A stretch of 64,000 nucleotides of DNA, from the NCBI GenBank assembly GCA_050953425.1, contig JBMNMQ010000001.1, positions 24,375-88,374 of the forward strand. Reading direction: 5' to 3'. This DNA is from RUG100 sp050953425. Its GTDB lineage: Bacteria > Bacillota > Clostridia > Peptostreptococcales > Anaerovoracaceae. The notes under the pieces were generated by a model. The model saw only the letters and a list, made by a program, of their open reading frames with translations, made no database searches and was not told the DNA's origin. This document shows, in pieces, positions 7,674 through 16,095 of this stretch. How positions within the stretch are numbered: position 1 is the first letter of the stretch; every line of letters starts with the position of its first letter. The translations under genes and the position numbers were made by a program.

Positions 7674-8510
7674 TTACTTTGTGGACTTGCTGCGAAACCA
7701 GTAATCGTAAAGGTGGCGGAACTGAAACCATTCATAGAGGCGGCGTGCGCCGACATTGCCCTGCCGGCACTGCAGGTAGGCGCGCGTACAGCCTTTTTTC
7801 TCTGCCTCGATCAGCAGCGTATTGACAATGGCCCGGCCGAAATGCTTGTGCCGGCAGCTCGGATCGACATAGATGGCGTAAACGCCGGCGTGTCCGCGGT
7901 CGAGGATGCCGAGTCCGCTGGCCACCATGCGGCCGTCGATTTCAATCTTCGCGACGATGGTTTCCTTGGGAATGGCGCGGTACATCGACGGAACGATGCG
8001 CCGCAGCGTCGGGTTGGTCGTGCCGTTGAGGCGAAAGAGCGCCGTAATCCAGTCATCGGTAATGCGGTCACGCAGCTGCACCACTACATCATTCTCATAG
8101 CCGACGATCGACGGCAGCCCCGAATTGCGGCCGTAGAATTCATATTCGACGTCCTGCGGCTCCCAGTGCCGCCGCTTTGCCATCTCCAGCACCAGCGTTT
8201 CGGTATCGTGCTCGCGGCGATAGCCGCGCTCCGCCAGCAAACGGTCAAAATCCGCGTCGATCAGCGGGCTGACCTTGAAAATCGCCGGCGTGTGCAGGGC
8301 GCGGTAGACGCTCTCGCAGTAAGCAATTTTCTCCGCGATCGGAATCGCCGAAGCGCCGACCTGCTGCACGCTGTTGGTGCGATGTGTATAGTTGTGAGAG
8401 AAGCGGATCAGCCAGCCGTCGTAGAGTTCCATTTTATGCGACGGCCAGGCATTGAGCGAGATTTCCTCGATCAGCCGGATATAGGCCGGGTCCGACATTT
8501 TCTGCTTCAT
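7674..8510 (-). CDS. GNAT-family N-acetyltransferase
   Basis: 278 residues. The C-terminal half has the GNAT fold: strand-helix IYVDPSCRHKHFGRAIVNTL matches the acetyl-CoA-binding motif (here R-H-K-H-F-G instead of the usual Q/RxxGxG/A), followed by NVGARRLYEWFQF, the common motif B region. The N-terminal half (to about residue 130) is a degenerate extra domain, as in two-domain GNAT proteins. Substrate unknown. An in-frame ATG at 8510 follows a GGAGAC site. Confidence 0.8.
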   Translation of the reverse strand: MKQKMSDPAYIRLIEEISLNAWPSHKMELYDGWLIRFSHNYTHRTNSVQQVGASAIPIAEKIAYCESVYRALHTPAIFKVSPLIDADFDRLLAERGYRREHDTETLVLEMAKRRHWEPQDVEYEFYGRNSGLPSIVGYENDVVVQLRDRITDDWITALFRLNGTTNPTLRRIVPSMYRAIPKETIVAKIEIDGRMVASGLGILDRGHAGVYAIYVDPSCRHKHFGRAIVNTLLIEAEKKGCTRAYLQCRQGNVGARRLYEWFQFRHLYDYWFRSKSTK

Positions 8511-8763
8511 TCTTCTGTCTCCGTTCCCGGCGCCGTCCTGCCGCGAAGGCCGGTGCGACGCCGCCTGTCAACGTTTGTCTCCGCCGTAAACGCGCGATGA
8601 CGGTGCACCGCTGCGTTCAGCGCCATTTTATCACAGCTACCTGCCTCTGCCCAGAGTCGAATCTCCGTTCGCGCCGGAGTCCCGTCCCGGCAGTGCAGCC
8701 GAATGCGCCCGGACGATGTGCCCCTGCGCCCCTTCAGCGACAGCCCGGTGCTGCATGCGGAAA
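8511..8763. other. Intergenic stretch without recognised features
   Basis: GC-rich DNA between the GNAT gene start and the tsf terminator; no ORF with a ribosome site, no strong hairpin and no repeat were seen. Confidence 0.5.
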
Positions 8764-8787
8764 GCCCGCGTGCATGAACACGCGGGC
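8764..8787 (-). terminator. Hairpin after tsf
   Basis: GCCCGCGTG (8764-8772) and CACGCGGGC (8779-8787) form a 9-bp GC-rich stem 47 bp past the tsf stop codon; on the minus strand TTTCC follows. The rest of 8511-8833 holds nothing recognised. The hairpin isolates rpsB-tsf from the accessory block. Confidence 0.7.
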
Positions 8788-8833
8788 CGATTCTTCACTC
8801 TGGCTGTCTCTCGGGGAGACGGTGGAAGCCATG

Positions 8834-9745
8834 TTATTTCTTCATCTGTGCCGCTACTTCGGCCGCGAAGTCTTCTTCCTTCTTTTCGATCCCCTCGCCG
8901 ACCTCATAGCGAACCATCGAAGCCAGCGTCATTTCGCTGCCGATTTCTCCGGCGCACTGGTCGACATACTGCTTGACGGTCATGTCGCTGTCCTTGACGA
9001 ACTTCTGGTCGGTCAGGCAGATTTCCTGCAGTTCCTTCTTGATCTTGCCGTCGACGATCTTATCGACGATTTTCTCCGGCTTGCCCTCGTTGAGCACTTC
9101 GGCGCGGAGGATCTGCTTTTCGTGATCGAGGTACGCCTGGTCGACCGCTTCCTCGTTGAGGAACTTCGGACTCATCGAAGCGACCTGCATCGCGACGTCC
9201 TTGCCGCAGACCGCGATCGCATCCTTGTCGGCGTCGGTGCGGATGCCGACGAGCACGCCGATGGTGCCGCCGCCGTGGAGATATCCGGTGTAGACCACGC
9301 CGTCTTCATTCAGCTTTTCAAAGCGGCGGATATTCATGTTCTCGCCGATCGTGGCTATTTTGTTCTGCAGCGCATCCTGCAGGGTGCCGTCGTCCATCGG
9401 CAGAGCCATGAATTCCTCCATGCTGGCGGCGTCGCTGTTCAGTGCCAGGTCGGCAACCGCCTGCACAAAGTTGATGAATTCGTCGTTCTTGGCGACAAAA
9501 TCGGTTTCCGAGTTGACCTCGACGATCGCCGCGCTCTTGTGATCCGCGGAAAACGCGGTGCGCACCAGGCCCATCGCCGCAATGCGGTCGGCCTTCTTGG
9601 CAGCTTTGGAGAGGCCCTTCTCACGCAGAACATCGATCGCCTTGTCGATGTCGCCGTCGGTTTCCACCAGGGCCTTCTTGCAATCCATCATGCCCGCGCC
9701 GGTTTTCTCGCGCAGTTTCTTTACCAGTGCTGCTGTTACTGCCAT
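8834..9745 (-). CDS. tsf: Translation elongation factor Ts
   Basis: 303 residues, normal length. The N-terminal UBA-like domain has LREKTGAGMMDCKKAL, and the conserved TDFVAKND motif that contacts EF-Tu is present. EF-Ts exchanges GDP for GTP on EF-Tu. Its ATG overlaps the rpsB stop by one base (TAATG), so the two are translationally coupled. The usual next gene, pyrH, is missing here and starts 8.8 kb downstream. Confidence 0.97.
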   Translation of the reverse strand: MAVTAALVKKLREKTGAGMMDCKKALVETDGDIDKAIDVLREKGLSKAAKKADRIAAMGLVRTAFSADHKSAAIVEVNSETDFVAKNDEFINFVQAVADLALNSDAASMEEFMALPMDDGTLQDALQNKIATIGENMNIRRFEKLNEDGVVYTGYLHGGGTIGVLVGIRTDADKDAIAVCGKDVAMQVASMSPKFLNEEAVDQAYLDHEKQILRAEVLNEGKPEKIVDKIVDGKIKKELQEICLTDQKFVKDSDMTVKQYVDQCAGEIGSEMTLASMVRYEVGEGIEKKEEDFAAEVAAQMKK

Positions 9746-10602
9746 TATTCTGCTTCCTCCTCTGTTTCAGCCGCCGCGCTGTCGGCTGCGGCCGGCTCCG
9801 TAGTTTCATTTTCACTGCTTTCTTCTACTTTAGCGGCTTCCGCGCTCTCGACGGTTTCCGCTTCCATCTCTGCTGCCGCAGCGGCTTCGGATTCTTCGTC
9901 CGGCGCTTCGGCCATGCTCTCGCCCTGCTTGCCTTCGAGCACCGCATCGGCCATCAGGCTGGAGATCAGCTTGACCGCACGGATGGCGTCATCGTTGGCC
10001 GGAATGACGTAGTCGACGTCGTCCGGATCGCAGTTGGTGTCGACGATGCCGACCACCGGAATGCCGAGGATATGGGCTTCGTGGATGGCAATTTTCTCTT
10101 TCTTCGGATCGACGATGAACATCGCGCCCGGCATGCCCTTCATCTCGCGGATGCCGCCGAGGAATTTCTGCAGCTTGTCGTGTTCATGCCGCAGCGTCTG
10201 CACTTCTTTCTTCGACAGCTTGTCAAAGGTGCCGTCTTCCTCCATCTTTTCGATTTCGGACAGCCTGCGAATGCGGGCCGAAATCGTCTTATAGTTGGTC
10301 AGCATGCCGCCGAGCCAGCGCTGATTGACGTAGTATTCACCGCAGCGCTGCGCCTCGTCTTCGATCGACATCTGGGCCTGCTTCTTGGTGCCGACAAAGA
10401 GCACCGGACGCTCGGCCGCACTGACTTCGCGCAGGAAGTCGTACGCCTTGTCGATCAGCTTCACGGTCTTCTGCAGGTCGATGATATAGATCCCGTTGCG
10501 CTCCGTAAAGATATAGGGCGCCATCTTCGGGTTCCATCTTCTGGTCTGGTGTCCGAAATGGACACCGGCTTCGAGTAATTGTTTCATTGAAACGACTGCC
10601 AT
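9745..10602 (-). CDS. rpsB: 30S ribosomal protein S2 with an acidic C-terminal extension
   Basis: 285 residues from ATG 10602, which follows AGGAGGAAGAAAA; the frame is open further upstream but that part lacks S2 similarity. The core has VSMKQLLEAGVHFGHQ, RWNPKMAPYIF, the coiled-coil region and PVVGIVDTNCDPD. The final 60 or so residues are Glu/Ala/Ser-rich and strongly acidic, beyond the usual 230-255 residue S2 core. S2 binds the 30S subunit near the anti-Shine-Dalgarno region. The gene leads the rpsB-tsf operon. Confidence 0.97.
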   Translation of the reverse strand: MAVVSMKQLLEAGVHFGHQTRRWNPKMAPYIFTERNGIYIIDLQKTVKLIDKAYDFLREVSAAERPVLFVGTKKQAQMSIEDEAQRCGEYYVNQRWLGGMLTNYKTISARIRRLSEIEKMEEDGTFDKLSKKEVQTLRHEHDKLQKFLGGIREMKGMPGAMFIVDPKKEKIAIHEAHILGIPVVGIVDTNCDPDDVDYVIPANDDAIRAVKLISSLMADAVLEGKQGESMAEAPDEESEAAAAAEMEAETVESAEAAKVEESSENETTEPAAADSAAAETEEEAE

Positions 10603-10749
10603 TTTTCTTCCTCCTGGTTGAACATCCACCGCCCGGCTGTACCGCATTCAACCGCCCGGGCTGGCTTTCAAACCCGTGTGCGGCACCGGAACGCGGCGAC
10701 CCGCGGTGTGATTGATGAAATCGTGCCGCCGAAATGCGACACGAATATT

Positions 10750-10778
10750 ATGATACTACAGAGGCGTGCACTTTGCAA
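10750..10778 (-). promoter_or_regulatory. Predicted rpsB-tsf promoter
   Basis: Minus-strand TTGCAA (10778-10773) and TATCAT (10755-10750) are spaced by 17 bases. The start codon lies about 140 bases downstream, leaving room for a regulatory leader, though no known leader fold was recognised. Confidence 0.6.
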
Positions 10779-10857
10779 GTCCTCATGCGGCGGATTTTGG
10801 CGGATTTTGGCGGATTTCCCGCGGCTCACAGGCGCCGAAGGCCGCCTTGCAGAAGCT

Positions 10858-10890
10858 CGGGCCGGGCGACGCAGAACGCCGCCCGGCCCG
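10858..10890 (-). terminator. GC-rich hairpin between secreted protein gene and rpsB promoter
   Basis: CGGGCCGGGCG (10858-10868) pairs perfectly with CGCCCGGCCCG (10880-10890). It lies downstream of the gene at 11026-12081. There is no T-run, so termination is only likely. Three GCGGATTTTG copies occur at about 10791-10818. Confidence 0.5.
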
Positions 10891-11025
10891 GTAAAGGAAA
10901 ATGCGTATCAAACTGTTTCGCGGAAACGGCAGAATGGCAGCGCCGTGCGCAATGTTCCGGCTCAGCCGTGTTCCGGTCATGACCGGCCGGCCGCAGCGCC
11001 GCAGCAGCGATCCCCCGCCCCCGGC

Positions 11026-12081
11026 TCAGCGCCAGCTCAGTTCATAGTAACCGCTCGAACCTCTGTTGGCACGGCAGACCTGCACGGTCCAGGTACCCTT
11101 TGTCGAGATACCGGTGTATTTCTTTGCACTGATATGAATTTTTTTCCTGCCATAGCTGTAGGGAGAAATGGCTGCAATGTATTTATGCGTCTTTCCCTTA
11201 TGCTTATGGCGGACAACGACGTTCAGGCTGTTGTTCGTTTCACCGAAAACCGTAACGTCGATGCTCTTTCTCTTCTTCACCTTGAATTTATACCAGTCCT
11301 GCGTTTTCGATCCGGCCGCGATCGTGCCTTTGTACTTTTTCTTCGCTTTCATCGCTTTGGCCTTTTTCGAACTGTGATAGCGGCTGCTCGGCACGGACTT
11401 GAATGTCACGCGGAATTTGTAGGCAAAGACGGGGAACAGTGTCTCAGCCGGTTTGATGCGAATGGTGTAATTCAAACCCTTTCTGACCCCGTAGGCACGG
11501 TACGGTGACGCCGAATTGGGGAAAGTATCGAACAAGTCGCTGCTGCTGATATTTTTTCCGTTCAGCGCCAGCTGCGAGTTGAAATAGGGCTCATCTCCTT
11601 TTTCAAAGCCGCTCGGGATGACTTTGATCCAGCCATCCGACGGAGCCTTGAAGGTGAAGTGATCGACTTCGTACTCGATGCCCTCTGTGCTGCGCGTGCC
11701 GACCAAAACGGTGCTGCCGGCGGTGACGGCGCGTCCGCCGACCGGACAGAAGCTGACGTCGGAGATATCGCCGGACACCGTGTAGGTCTTCGGTGTCTTG
11801 TCGGTGATGCGGAAGCCGATAAAATGAGCCTGATGATCCAGGAAATGATTGTTCATATTGTATTGCTCCTCACCGGGGATAGTGGTGGTGACCACGGTAT
11901 CGGCGGCCGCCTTCAGAGTGATGACCCCTTCTCCGGTGGTTTTGACCTGCACGGTTTTCGTACTTTTCGTCACGGCGGAACCGCTCGCGGCCGACGAATC
12001 GGCCGCAAAGGTGACGCCCGGAACCGCGAGCAGGAGCGCCAGTGCGAGGAGCGCCGCTGCCGCCGCTTTTTTCTTCATCAT
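11026..12081 (-). CDS. Secreted protein with C-terminal pre-peptidase-like beta domain
   Basis: 351 residues. A clear signal peptide (MMKKK, then an Ala/Leu core ending VTFAA) shows export. The mature part is beta-rich with no enzyme motif. The C-terminal 110 residues (DWYKFKVKKRKSIDVTVFG ... GTWTVQVCRANRGSSGYYEL) resemble the bacterial pre-peptidase C-terminal (PPC) fold, a domain attached to secreted proteases and adhesins. Function is unknown; a surface-exposed binding role is likely. Its own promoter and a downstream hairpin make it monocistronic. Confidence 0.7.
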   Translation of the reverse strand: MMKKKAAAAALLALALLLAVPGVTFAADSSAASGSAVTKSTKTVQVKTTGEGVITLKAAADTVVTTTIPGEEQYNMNNHFLDHQAHFIGFRITDKTPKTYTVSGDISDVSFCPVGGRAVTAGSTVLVGTRSTEGIEYEVDHFTFKAPSDGWIKVIPSGFEKGDEPYFNSQLALNGKNISSSDLFDTFPNSASPYRAYGVRKGLNYTIRIKPAETLFPVFAYKFRVTFKSVPSSRYHSSKKAKAMKAKKKYKGTIAAGSKTQDWYKFKVKKRKSIDVTVFGETNNSLNVVVRHKHKGKTHKYIAAISPYSYGRKKIHISAKKYTGISTKGTWTVQVCRANRGSSGYYELSWR

Positions 12082-12133
12082 TCGTAAATCCTCACTTTCG
12101 TTGTTTAAACAGAGCAGCTGATTACCCGCTTAT

Positions 12134-12162
12134 AATTTAATTTTCTTCGATTCGCCTGTCAA
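12134..12162 (-). promoter_or_regulatory. Predicted promoter of the secreted protein gene
   Basis: Minus-strand TTGACA (12162-12157) and TAAATT (12139-12134), 17-base spacing, 52 bp upstream of the start codon. Between here and 12320 the sequence is GC-rich with no recognised feature. Confidence 0.7.
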
Positions 12163-12320
12163 CGGGCCGCGGCGATTGTAAAGATTGTAAAGCGGCAAGC
12201 CCTCTCGCCCGGCGGCCTTTTCCGCCGCCTGAGCCGCCGCGCAGCCGCCGCCGCAGCAGGTCCGCCGCTCCCCGAAAAATCAGCGGATTCCGCCCTGCGG
12301 ACGGCGCGCGGACAGTGCAG

Positions 12321-12350
12321 AAAAACGCCCTCTTCGGCGGAGAGCGTTTA
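12321..12350 (-). terminator. Terminator of the YbaK-like gene
   Basis: On the minus strand an AAACGCTCT / AGAGGGCGTTT hairpin is followed directly by TTTTT, 83 bp past the stop codon at 12433. Confidence 0.75.
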
Positions 12351-12432
12351 CTTGAAATTTACATGGATTTTCCATTCTGCCGATCGACCTTCGAGCAGGC
12401 GGCGGACGACTTTCGGCTGCCCGGGAGCGCCG

Positions 12433-12894
12433 CTACCTGCTCACATCGACCCAGCCGGCCGCTCCGGAAATTCGAAACAGTTCTTCCGGGGTCAGTTTGA
12501 CCGCGGAATGGTCATTGCCGGCGGCCGGATAGATATATTCGTACTCCTGAAGGCTGAGATCGAGATAGACGGCGACGTCCTCACGGACTCCGAACGGGCA
12601 GACGCCGCCCGGCTCGTGTCCCACCAGCTCTTCGACCCGCTCCGGCGGCAGCATCTTCGCCTTGGTGCGGAACCGATCCTTGAACTTGCGGTTCTGGATC
12701 CGCGCATCTCCCTTCATGACGATCAGAATGGCTTTCTCACCCAGGGAAAAAGACAATGTCTTGGCAATCTCCCCTGCGGACACTCCCAGCGCCTGCGCCG
12801 CCAGCGGTACCGTCGCCGTGGAAGCCTCCGGCTCAATCAGTCTGTCCGCATAACCGGCTGCGGCTAGAAATTTTCTGGCTTTTTCCATTGACAT
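12433..12894 (-). CDS. YbaK/ProX-type aminoacyl-tRNA deacylase
   Basis: 153 residues, matching the YbaK/EbsC family length. Characteristic stretches are IAKTLSFSL with the conserved Lys, ILIVMKGDARI, PPERVEELVGHEPGGVCPFG and a C-terminal DHSAVKLTPEEL. Family members hydrolyse mischarged tRNAs, such as Cys-tRNAPro or Ala-tRNAPro. The exact substrate cannot be read from the sequence. The gene is flanked by a terminator and a separate regulator. Confidence 0.85.
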   Translation of the reverse strand: MSMEKARKFLAAAGYADRLIEPEASTATVPLAAQALGVSAGEIAKTLSFSLGEKAILIVMKGDARIQNRKFKDRFRTKAKMLPPERVEELVGHEPGGVCPFGVREDVAVYLDLSLQEYEYIYPAAGNDHSAVKLTPEELFRISGAAGWVDVSR

Positions 12895-12998
12895 ATTCTG
12901 TTTCTCCTGCCTCTCTGCGTTTTTGCCCTATCAACTGCCGCGTTCAACTCCCGGAACGCCGGAGCGGTTCGGGGCAGGAAAACGCGGTTCGTCGGCCG

Positions 12999-13502
12999 TC
13001 ATTTCGGCTTCTTTTTTCCGTCTTCGACGCCGTCGGTTCCGGCGCCGTCGTTCCCGGCGCCGCCGGCTTTCGCACCGCCGGTCATTGCGCCGCCGGTATC
13101 GTCTCGCCGGCGCGCGGCATCCCGGGGCACCGTCGTCTCCGCCACCCGGGCGGTCTGTGAAAACGGCTGGTGCATGTGCTCCCGATGATCGAGATAGCCG
13201 TGAAAAGCGCGGCGGGTGCGGCGGTAGTAGTTGATGCCCATCGTCAGGACATCACCGGTGTCAAAGGTGATTTCGCCGTTGCGCATGACCAGAATCCGGG
13301 AAAAATTGGCGAGGCAGTATTTGTGGCAGGGAAAGAATTCCTCGCCCAGCTGATCCTGCAGTGCGGCGATCGAGCCCGGGCAGGAAATCATCTCCCGGTC
13401 GGTGCAGATTTCCAGCATTTTGCCGATCTGGCGGATGTATTTGATTTCCGTCTGATAAAGCTGCCAGGTTTCGCCCTTGCCCCTGACACAGAGTGTTCGC
13501 AT
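12999..13502 (-). CDS. Stand-alone LytTR DNA-binding protein with Gly/Ala-rich tail
   Basis: 167 residues. Residues 1-110 form a LytTR domain: EIKYIRQIGKMLEICT, a short helix with FFPCHKYCLANFSRI and the C-terminal strand GEITFDTGDVL. LytTR proteins bind direct repeats and usually sit behind a response-regulator receiver; none is present here. The last 45 residues are low complexity (GGAMTGGAKAGGAG) and end in Lys. The ATG follows GGGGGGAGAG with short spacing. No partner kinase or membrane inhibitor is nearby, so its signal and targets are unknown. Confidence 0.8.
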   Translation of the reverse strand: MRTLCVRGKGETWQLYQTEIKYIRQIGKMLEICTDREMISCPGSIAALQDQLGEEFFPCHKYCLANFSRILVMRNGEITFDTGDVLTMGINYYRRTRRAFHGYLDHREHMHQPFSQTARVAETTVPRDAARRRDDTGGAMTGGAKAGGAGNDGAGTDGVEDGKKKPK

Positions 13503-13645
13503 GTCTCTCCCCCCTCTCCGTATTGCACCAAGGAAGTCACGCTGGCGGCGCCTGCATGCGCCGGCAGCCGCGGCATCGCGGATGCCGCCCCGCGGTCGTC
13601 GCGATCCCCGTCCGTTTCGACCCTCTCTCTGCTTTGCGTGTAAAG

Positions 13646-13676
13646 AAAAAGCCGCACCGGAAAAACCGGATACGGC
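13646..13676 (-). terminator. Terminator of gmk-rpoZ
   Basis: A hairpin with inner CCGG/CCGG and outer GCCG/CGGC arms (13651-13676) is followed on the minus strand by TTTTTC, 24 bp past the rpoZ stop codon. Confidence 0.85.
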
Positions 13677-13699
13677 AATCCCTTCGTGCTCGAAACGCG

Positions 13700-13906
13700 C
13701 TATTCGTCGTCTTCGCTGCGCCGATAGGTAATATAGTCTTCCGCGATTTCGTGCGCGGCGATCGACACCGGTCTCTCGTTTTCCGGGTTTTCGATCAGAA
13801 TCGGTTTGCCGTCGATGATATCCCGGGCCCGCTTGGCCGCCAGGATCACCAGAGTATAACGACTGTCTGCCTTTTTTCTTATTTCGTTAATGGATGGATA
13901 TAACAT
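13700..13906 (-). CDS. rpoZ: RNA polymerase omega subunit
   Basis: 68 residues. PSINEIRKKADSRYTLVILA and AAKRARDI match the conserved omega N-terminal helix region, and EIAEDYITY is the usual C-terminal helix. Omega aids assembly of RNA polymerase by holding beta-prime. The ATG overlaps the gmk stop (TGATG), giving the standard Bacillota gmk-rpoZ pair, and a terminator follows directly. Confidence 0.93.
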   Translation of the reverse strand: MLYPSINEIRKKADSRYTLVILAAKRARDIIDGKPILIENPENERPVSIAAHEIAEDYITYRRSEDDE

Positions 13907-14523
13907 CAGAGTTCCTCCTCTTCATACTTTGCGATCACATTGTCGATGCCCTCGTCCACTCTGGCATGTTCGGCCAGAATGATGGCTTCGACGCGCCGAA
14001 CGGCCTCCTCGAGGTCGTCGTTGACGACGCAGTAATCATACCATCGAGCGCAGCGGATTTCAGACAGCGCCTCGGCCAGGCGCCGTTCAATGACCTCCGC
14101 GCTGTCGGTGCCGCGGCCGGTAATGCGCCGGCGCAGTTCCGCCATCGACGGCGGCAGAATGAAGATGAAAATCCCTCCGGGAAAAGAACGGTGGATCTTC
14201 TCGGCGCCCTGGGTATCGATCTCCAGCACTACGTCGTACCCCGCCTGCAGCTGCTGCAGCACTTTTTCTCTGGGCGTGCCGTAGTAGTTGTCGTATACTC
14301 TGGCATATTCGAGAAATCCGTCCCTTTCTATGGTTTCTTCGAATTCCTCCCTGGTTACAAAGTAGTAGCTCTCACCATGGGTCTCTCCGCCGCGTTTTTT
14401 CCGCGTCGTCATCGATATCGACAACCGCACTTTTTCCATCTCCGTCGTCAGACGGGAACAGATCGTACCCTTGCCGGTACCGGATGGTCCGGAGATCACC
14501 AACAGTCTGCCGTTTCGGTTCAT
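13906..14523 (-). CDS. gmk: Guanylate kinase
   Basis: 205 residues. The P-loop GPSGTGKGTI is at residues 12-21, followed by SMTTRKKRGGETHGESYYF, the GMP-binding region, and IDTQGAEKI in the core. The enzyme converts GMP to GDP using ATP. It lies between yicC and rpoZ, in the order found in many Bacillota; remA, often next to it, is not present. Confidence 0.97.
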   Translation of the reverse strand: MNRNGRLLVISGPSGTGKGTICSRLTTEMEKVRLSISMTTRKKRGGETHGESYYFVTREEFEETIERDGFLEYARVYDNYYGTPREKVLQQLQAGYDVVLEIDTQGAEKIHRSFPGGIFIFILPPSMAELRRRITGRGTDSAEVIERRLAEALSEIRCARWYDYCVVNDDLEEAVRRVEAIILAEHARVDEGIDNVIAKYEEEEL

Positions 14524-14759
14524 CTTCGCTCCTTCTTGCGTATCAACGAACCAATATTATAGCACCGTTTGCCGCCGCTGACAACTCCCGGCCGGAGTGC
14601 TTCTGCGGCCGCGCGCGTGGGTGCTGCAGCGGCCGCGCCGCCGGGTTCCGGTGCGGTCAGGACGCTGCCGCCGCGAAGATTCTCGGGGATTCTCCGCGAT
14701 AGCTGCGATGCGGAAGCAAAGAGACGGCGGCCGGTCGGCCTCACGGCGCCTCGTTTTCA

Positions 14760-15641
14760 TTATTCGATATTCTGCACCTGCTCGCGGATTTTCTCCACTT
14801 CGCTCTTAATTTCCAGCATATCGCCGGTGATTTCAAGGTCGTTGGCCTTGGCTCCGATGGTATTGGCCTCGCGGTTCATCTCCTGGACGAGAAAATCCAG
14901 TTTCTTGCCGCTGGACTGCGCCGCATCGAGAATGCTGTAGAGCTGATCGATATGGCTGTTCAGCCGCACGAGTTCCTCGGTGATGCCGGCCTTATCGGCA
15001 AAGATCGCTGCTTCCATAAGGATGCGATCCTCCGGCACCTCAACACTGTCGCCGAGAAGCTCGGCAATGCGTTCATTGAGGCGCGCTGCGTAATCCTGTC
15101 CGACGCTCGGTGCGCGGGCGGAAATCCTGTCGACGCGTTCGCGGATCAGGCCGCCCCGCATGGCGATGTCCTGCCGCAGCTTTTCGCCTTCGACGGTACG
15201 CATGTCATCCAGAGCCTGCAGCGCTTTTTCCGTCGCCGTCAGGATCGTTCTGGTCACCTCTTCCTCGTCGCCGATGTCCGGTGTTACGGACAGCACATCC
15301 GACTGGGAAGCAATCAGATCGAGGCTGATCTCGCCCGACAGGGAAAAGGTCTCCTGCAGCTGGCGCAGGGCCTTCACATATTGCCCGGCGGCTGCTTTGT
15401 TCAATGTGACACGGGTATCTTCTTCCGTGACTGCCTCTACCGAAAGGTAGACCTCTATTTTACCGCGGCTGGCCACTTCGCGCACAGCCTTTTTGACCGC
15501 ATCTTCGGCAAAGGCGTAGCGCTTGGCAGCTTTGACATAGATATCGAGATAGCGGTGATTGACGGATTTGATCTCACACACCACACATCGTTTTCCGTCA
15601 CTGCTCTCGCCTCTGCCGAATCCGGTCATGCTCTTGATCAT
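14760..15641 (-). CDS. yicC: YicC/YloC-family endoribonuclease
   Basis: 293 residues from ATG 15641. The frame is open further upstream, but MIKSMTGFGRGE is the invariant family N-terminus, and a GGAG site lies 6 bases before the ATG. Other signatures are EIKSVNHRYLDIYVK and, at the C-terminus, GKKLDFLVQEMNREANTIGAK. E. coli YicC is reported as an endoribonuclease involved in small-RNA decay. It precedes gmk-rpoZ on the same strand. Confidence 0.92.
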   Translation of the reverse strand: MIKSMTGFGRGESSDGKRCVVCEIKSVNHRYLDIYVKAAKRYAFAEDAVKKAVREVASRGKIEVYLSVEAVTEEDTRVTLNKAAAGQYVKALRQLQETFSLSGEISLDLIASQSDVLSVTPDIGDEEEVTRTILTATEKALQALDDMRTVEGEKLRQDIAMRGGLIRERVDRISARAPSVGQDYAARLNERIAELLGDSVEVPEDRILMEAAIFADKAGITEELVRLNSHIDQLYSILDAAQSSGKKLDFLVQEMNREANTIGAKANDLEITGDMLEIKSEVEKIREQVQNIE

Positions 15642-15723
15642 CTGCTGCTCCGATTCTGTTCTGCAATTCGTTTTTCTGCCGGCTTTCGGCCGCCTCTTCC
15701 GGCGGTACGTCAGCATATGTGCA

Positions 15724-15752
15724 AGTCTAGCATAAATTCGGTCTCTTGCCAA
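15724..15752 (-). promoter_or_regulatory. Promoter-proximal yicC promoter
   Basis: Minus-strand TTGGCA (15752-15747) and TAGACT (15729-15724), 17-base spacing, 83 bp upstream of the yicC ATG. Confidence 0.55.
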
Positions 15753-15846
15753 TGGCCGCGCATCAGCTTTGGCCTGCACGCGCGCCTCTGTCCCAAACTT
15801 GTTTCGGTGCCTGCGGTACCGCTGCCGTCTGAGAGAAAGCAAGTCA

Positions 15847-15875
15847 AATATAACCGAAATATTCTGAATTGTCAA
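15847..15875 (-). promoter_or_regulatory. Upstream consensus promoter toward yicC
   Basis: Minus-strand TTGACA (15875-15870) and TATATT (15852-15847) have exact 17-base spacing, closer to consensus than the downstream promoter. Its transcript would carry a leader of about 200 bases to yicC, or could be a small RNA. Confidence 0.65.
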
Positions 15876-15979
15876 GGATTTCGGCCGTTCGGGTTTGCCG
15901 CTTTCAGCCGCTCGCTTACGACGCCTTCCAGCTGCACGGTTTCAGAACATATGGACAGCATGATGTCAGGACTTCCGGA

Positions 15980-16095
15980 CCGCCCGGTTTCGCAGCTGCC
16001 GGGCCGCCTGGTTTCGCAGCTGCCGGACCGCCCGGTTTCGCGGCTGCCGGACCGCCTGGTTCCGCTCCACTCCCGCCGCCTGGTTTCACGGCATA
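15980..16095. repeat. 24-bp tandem repeat, about five copies
   Basis: The marker GGTTTCG recurs at 15986, 16010 and 16034, with variants at 16058 and 16082, an exact 24-bp period (GCAGCTGCCGGACCGCCCG core). Because 24 is a multiple of 3, an open frame runs through it with a repeated AAGPPGFA peptide, but it has no ribosome binding site or conserved flanks. The 16096-16450 stretch is otherwise blank. Confidence 0.85.
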
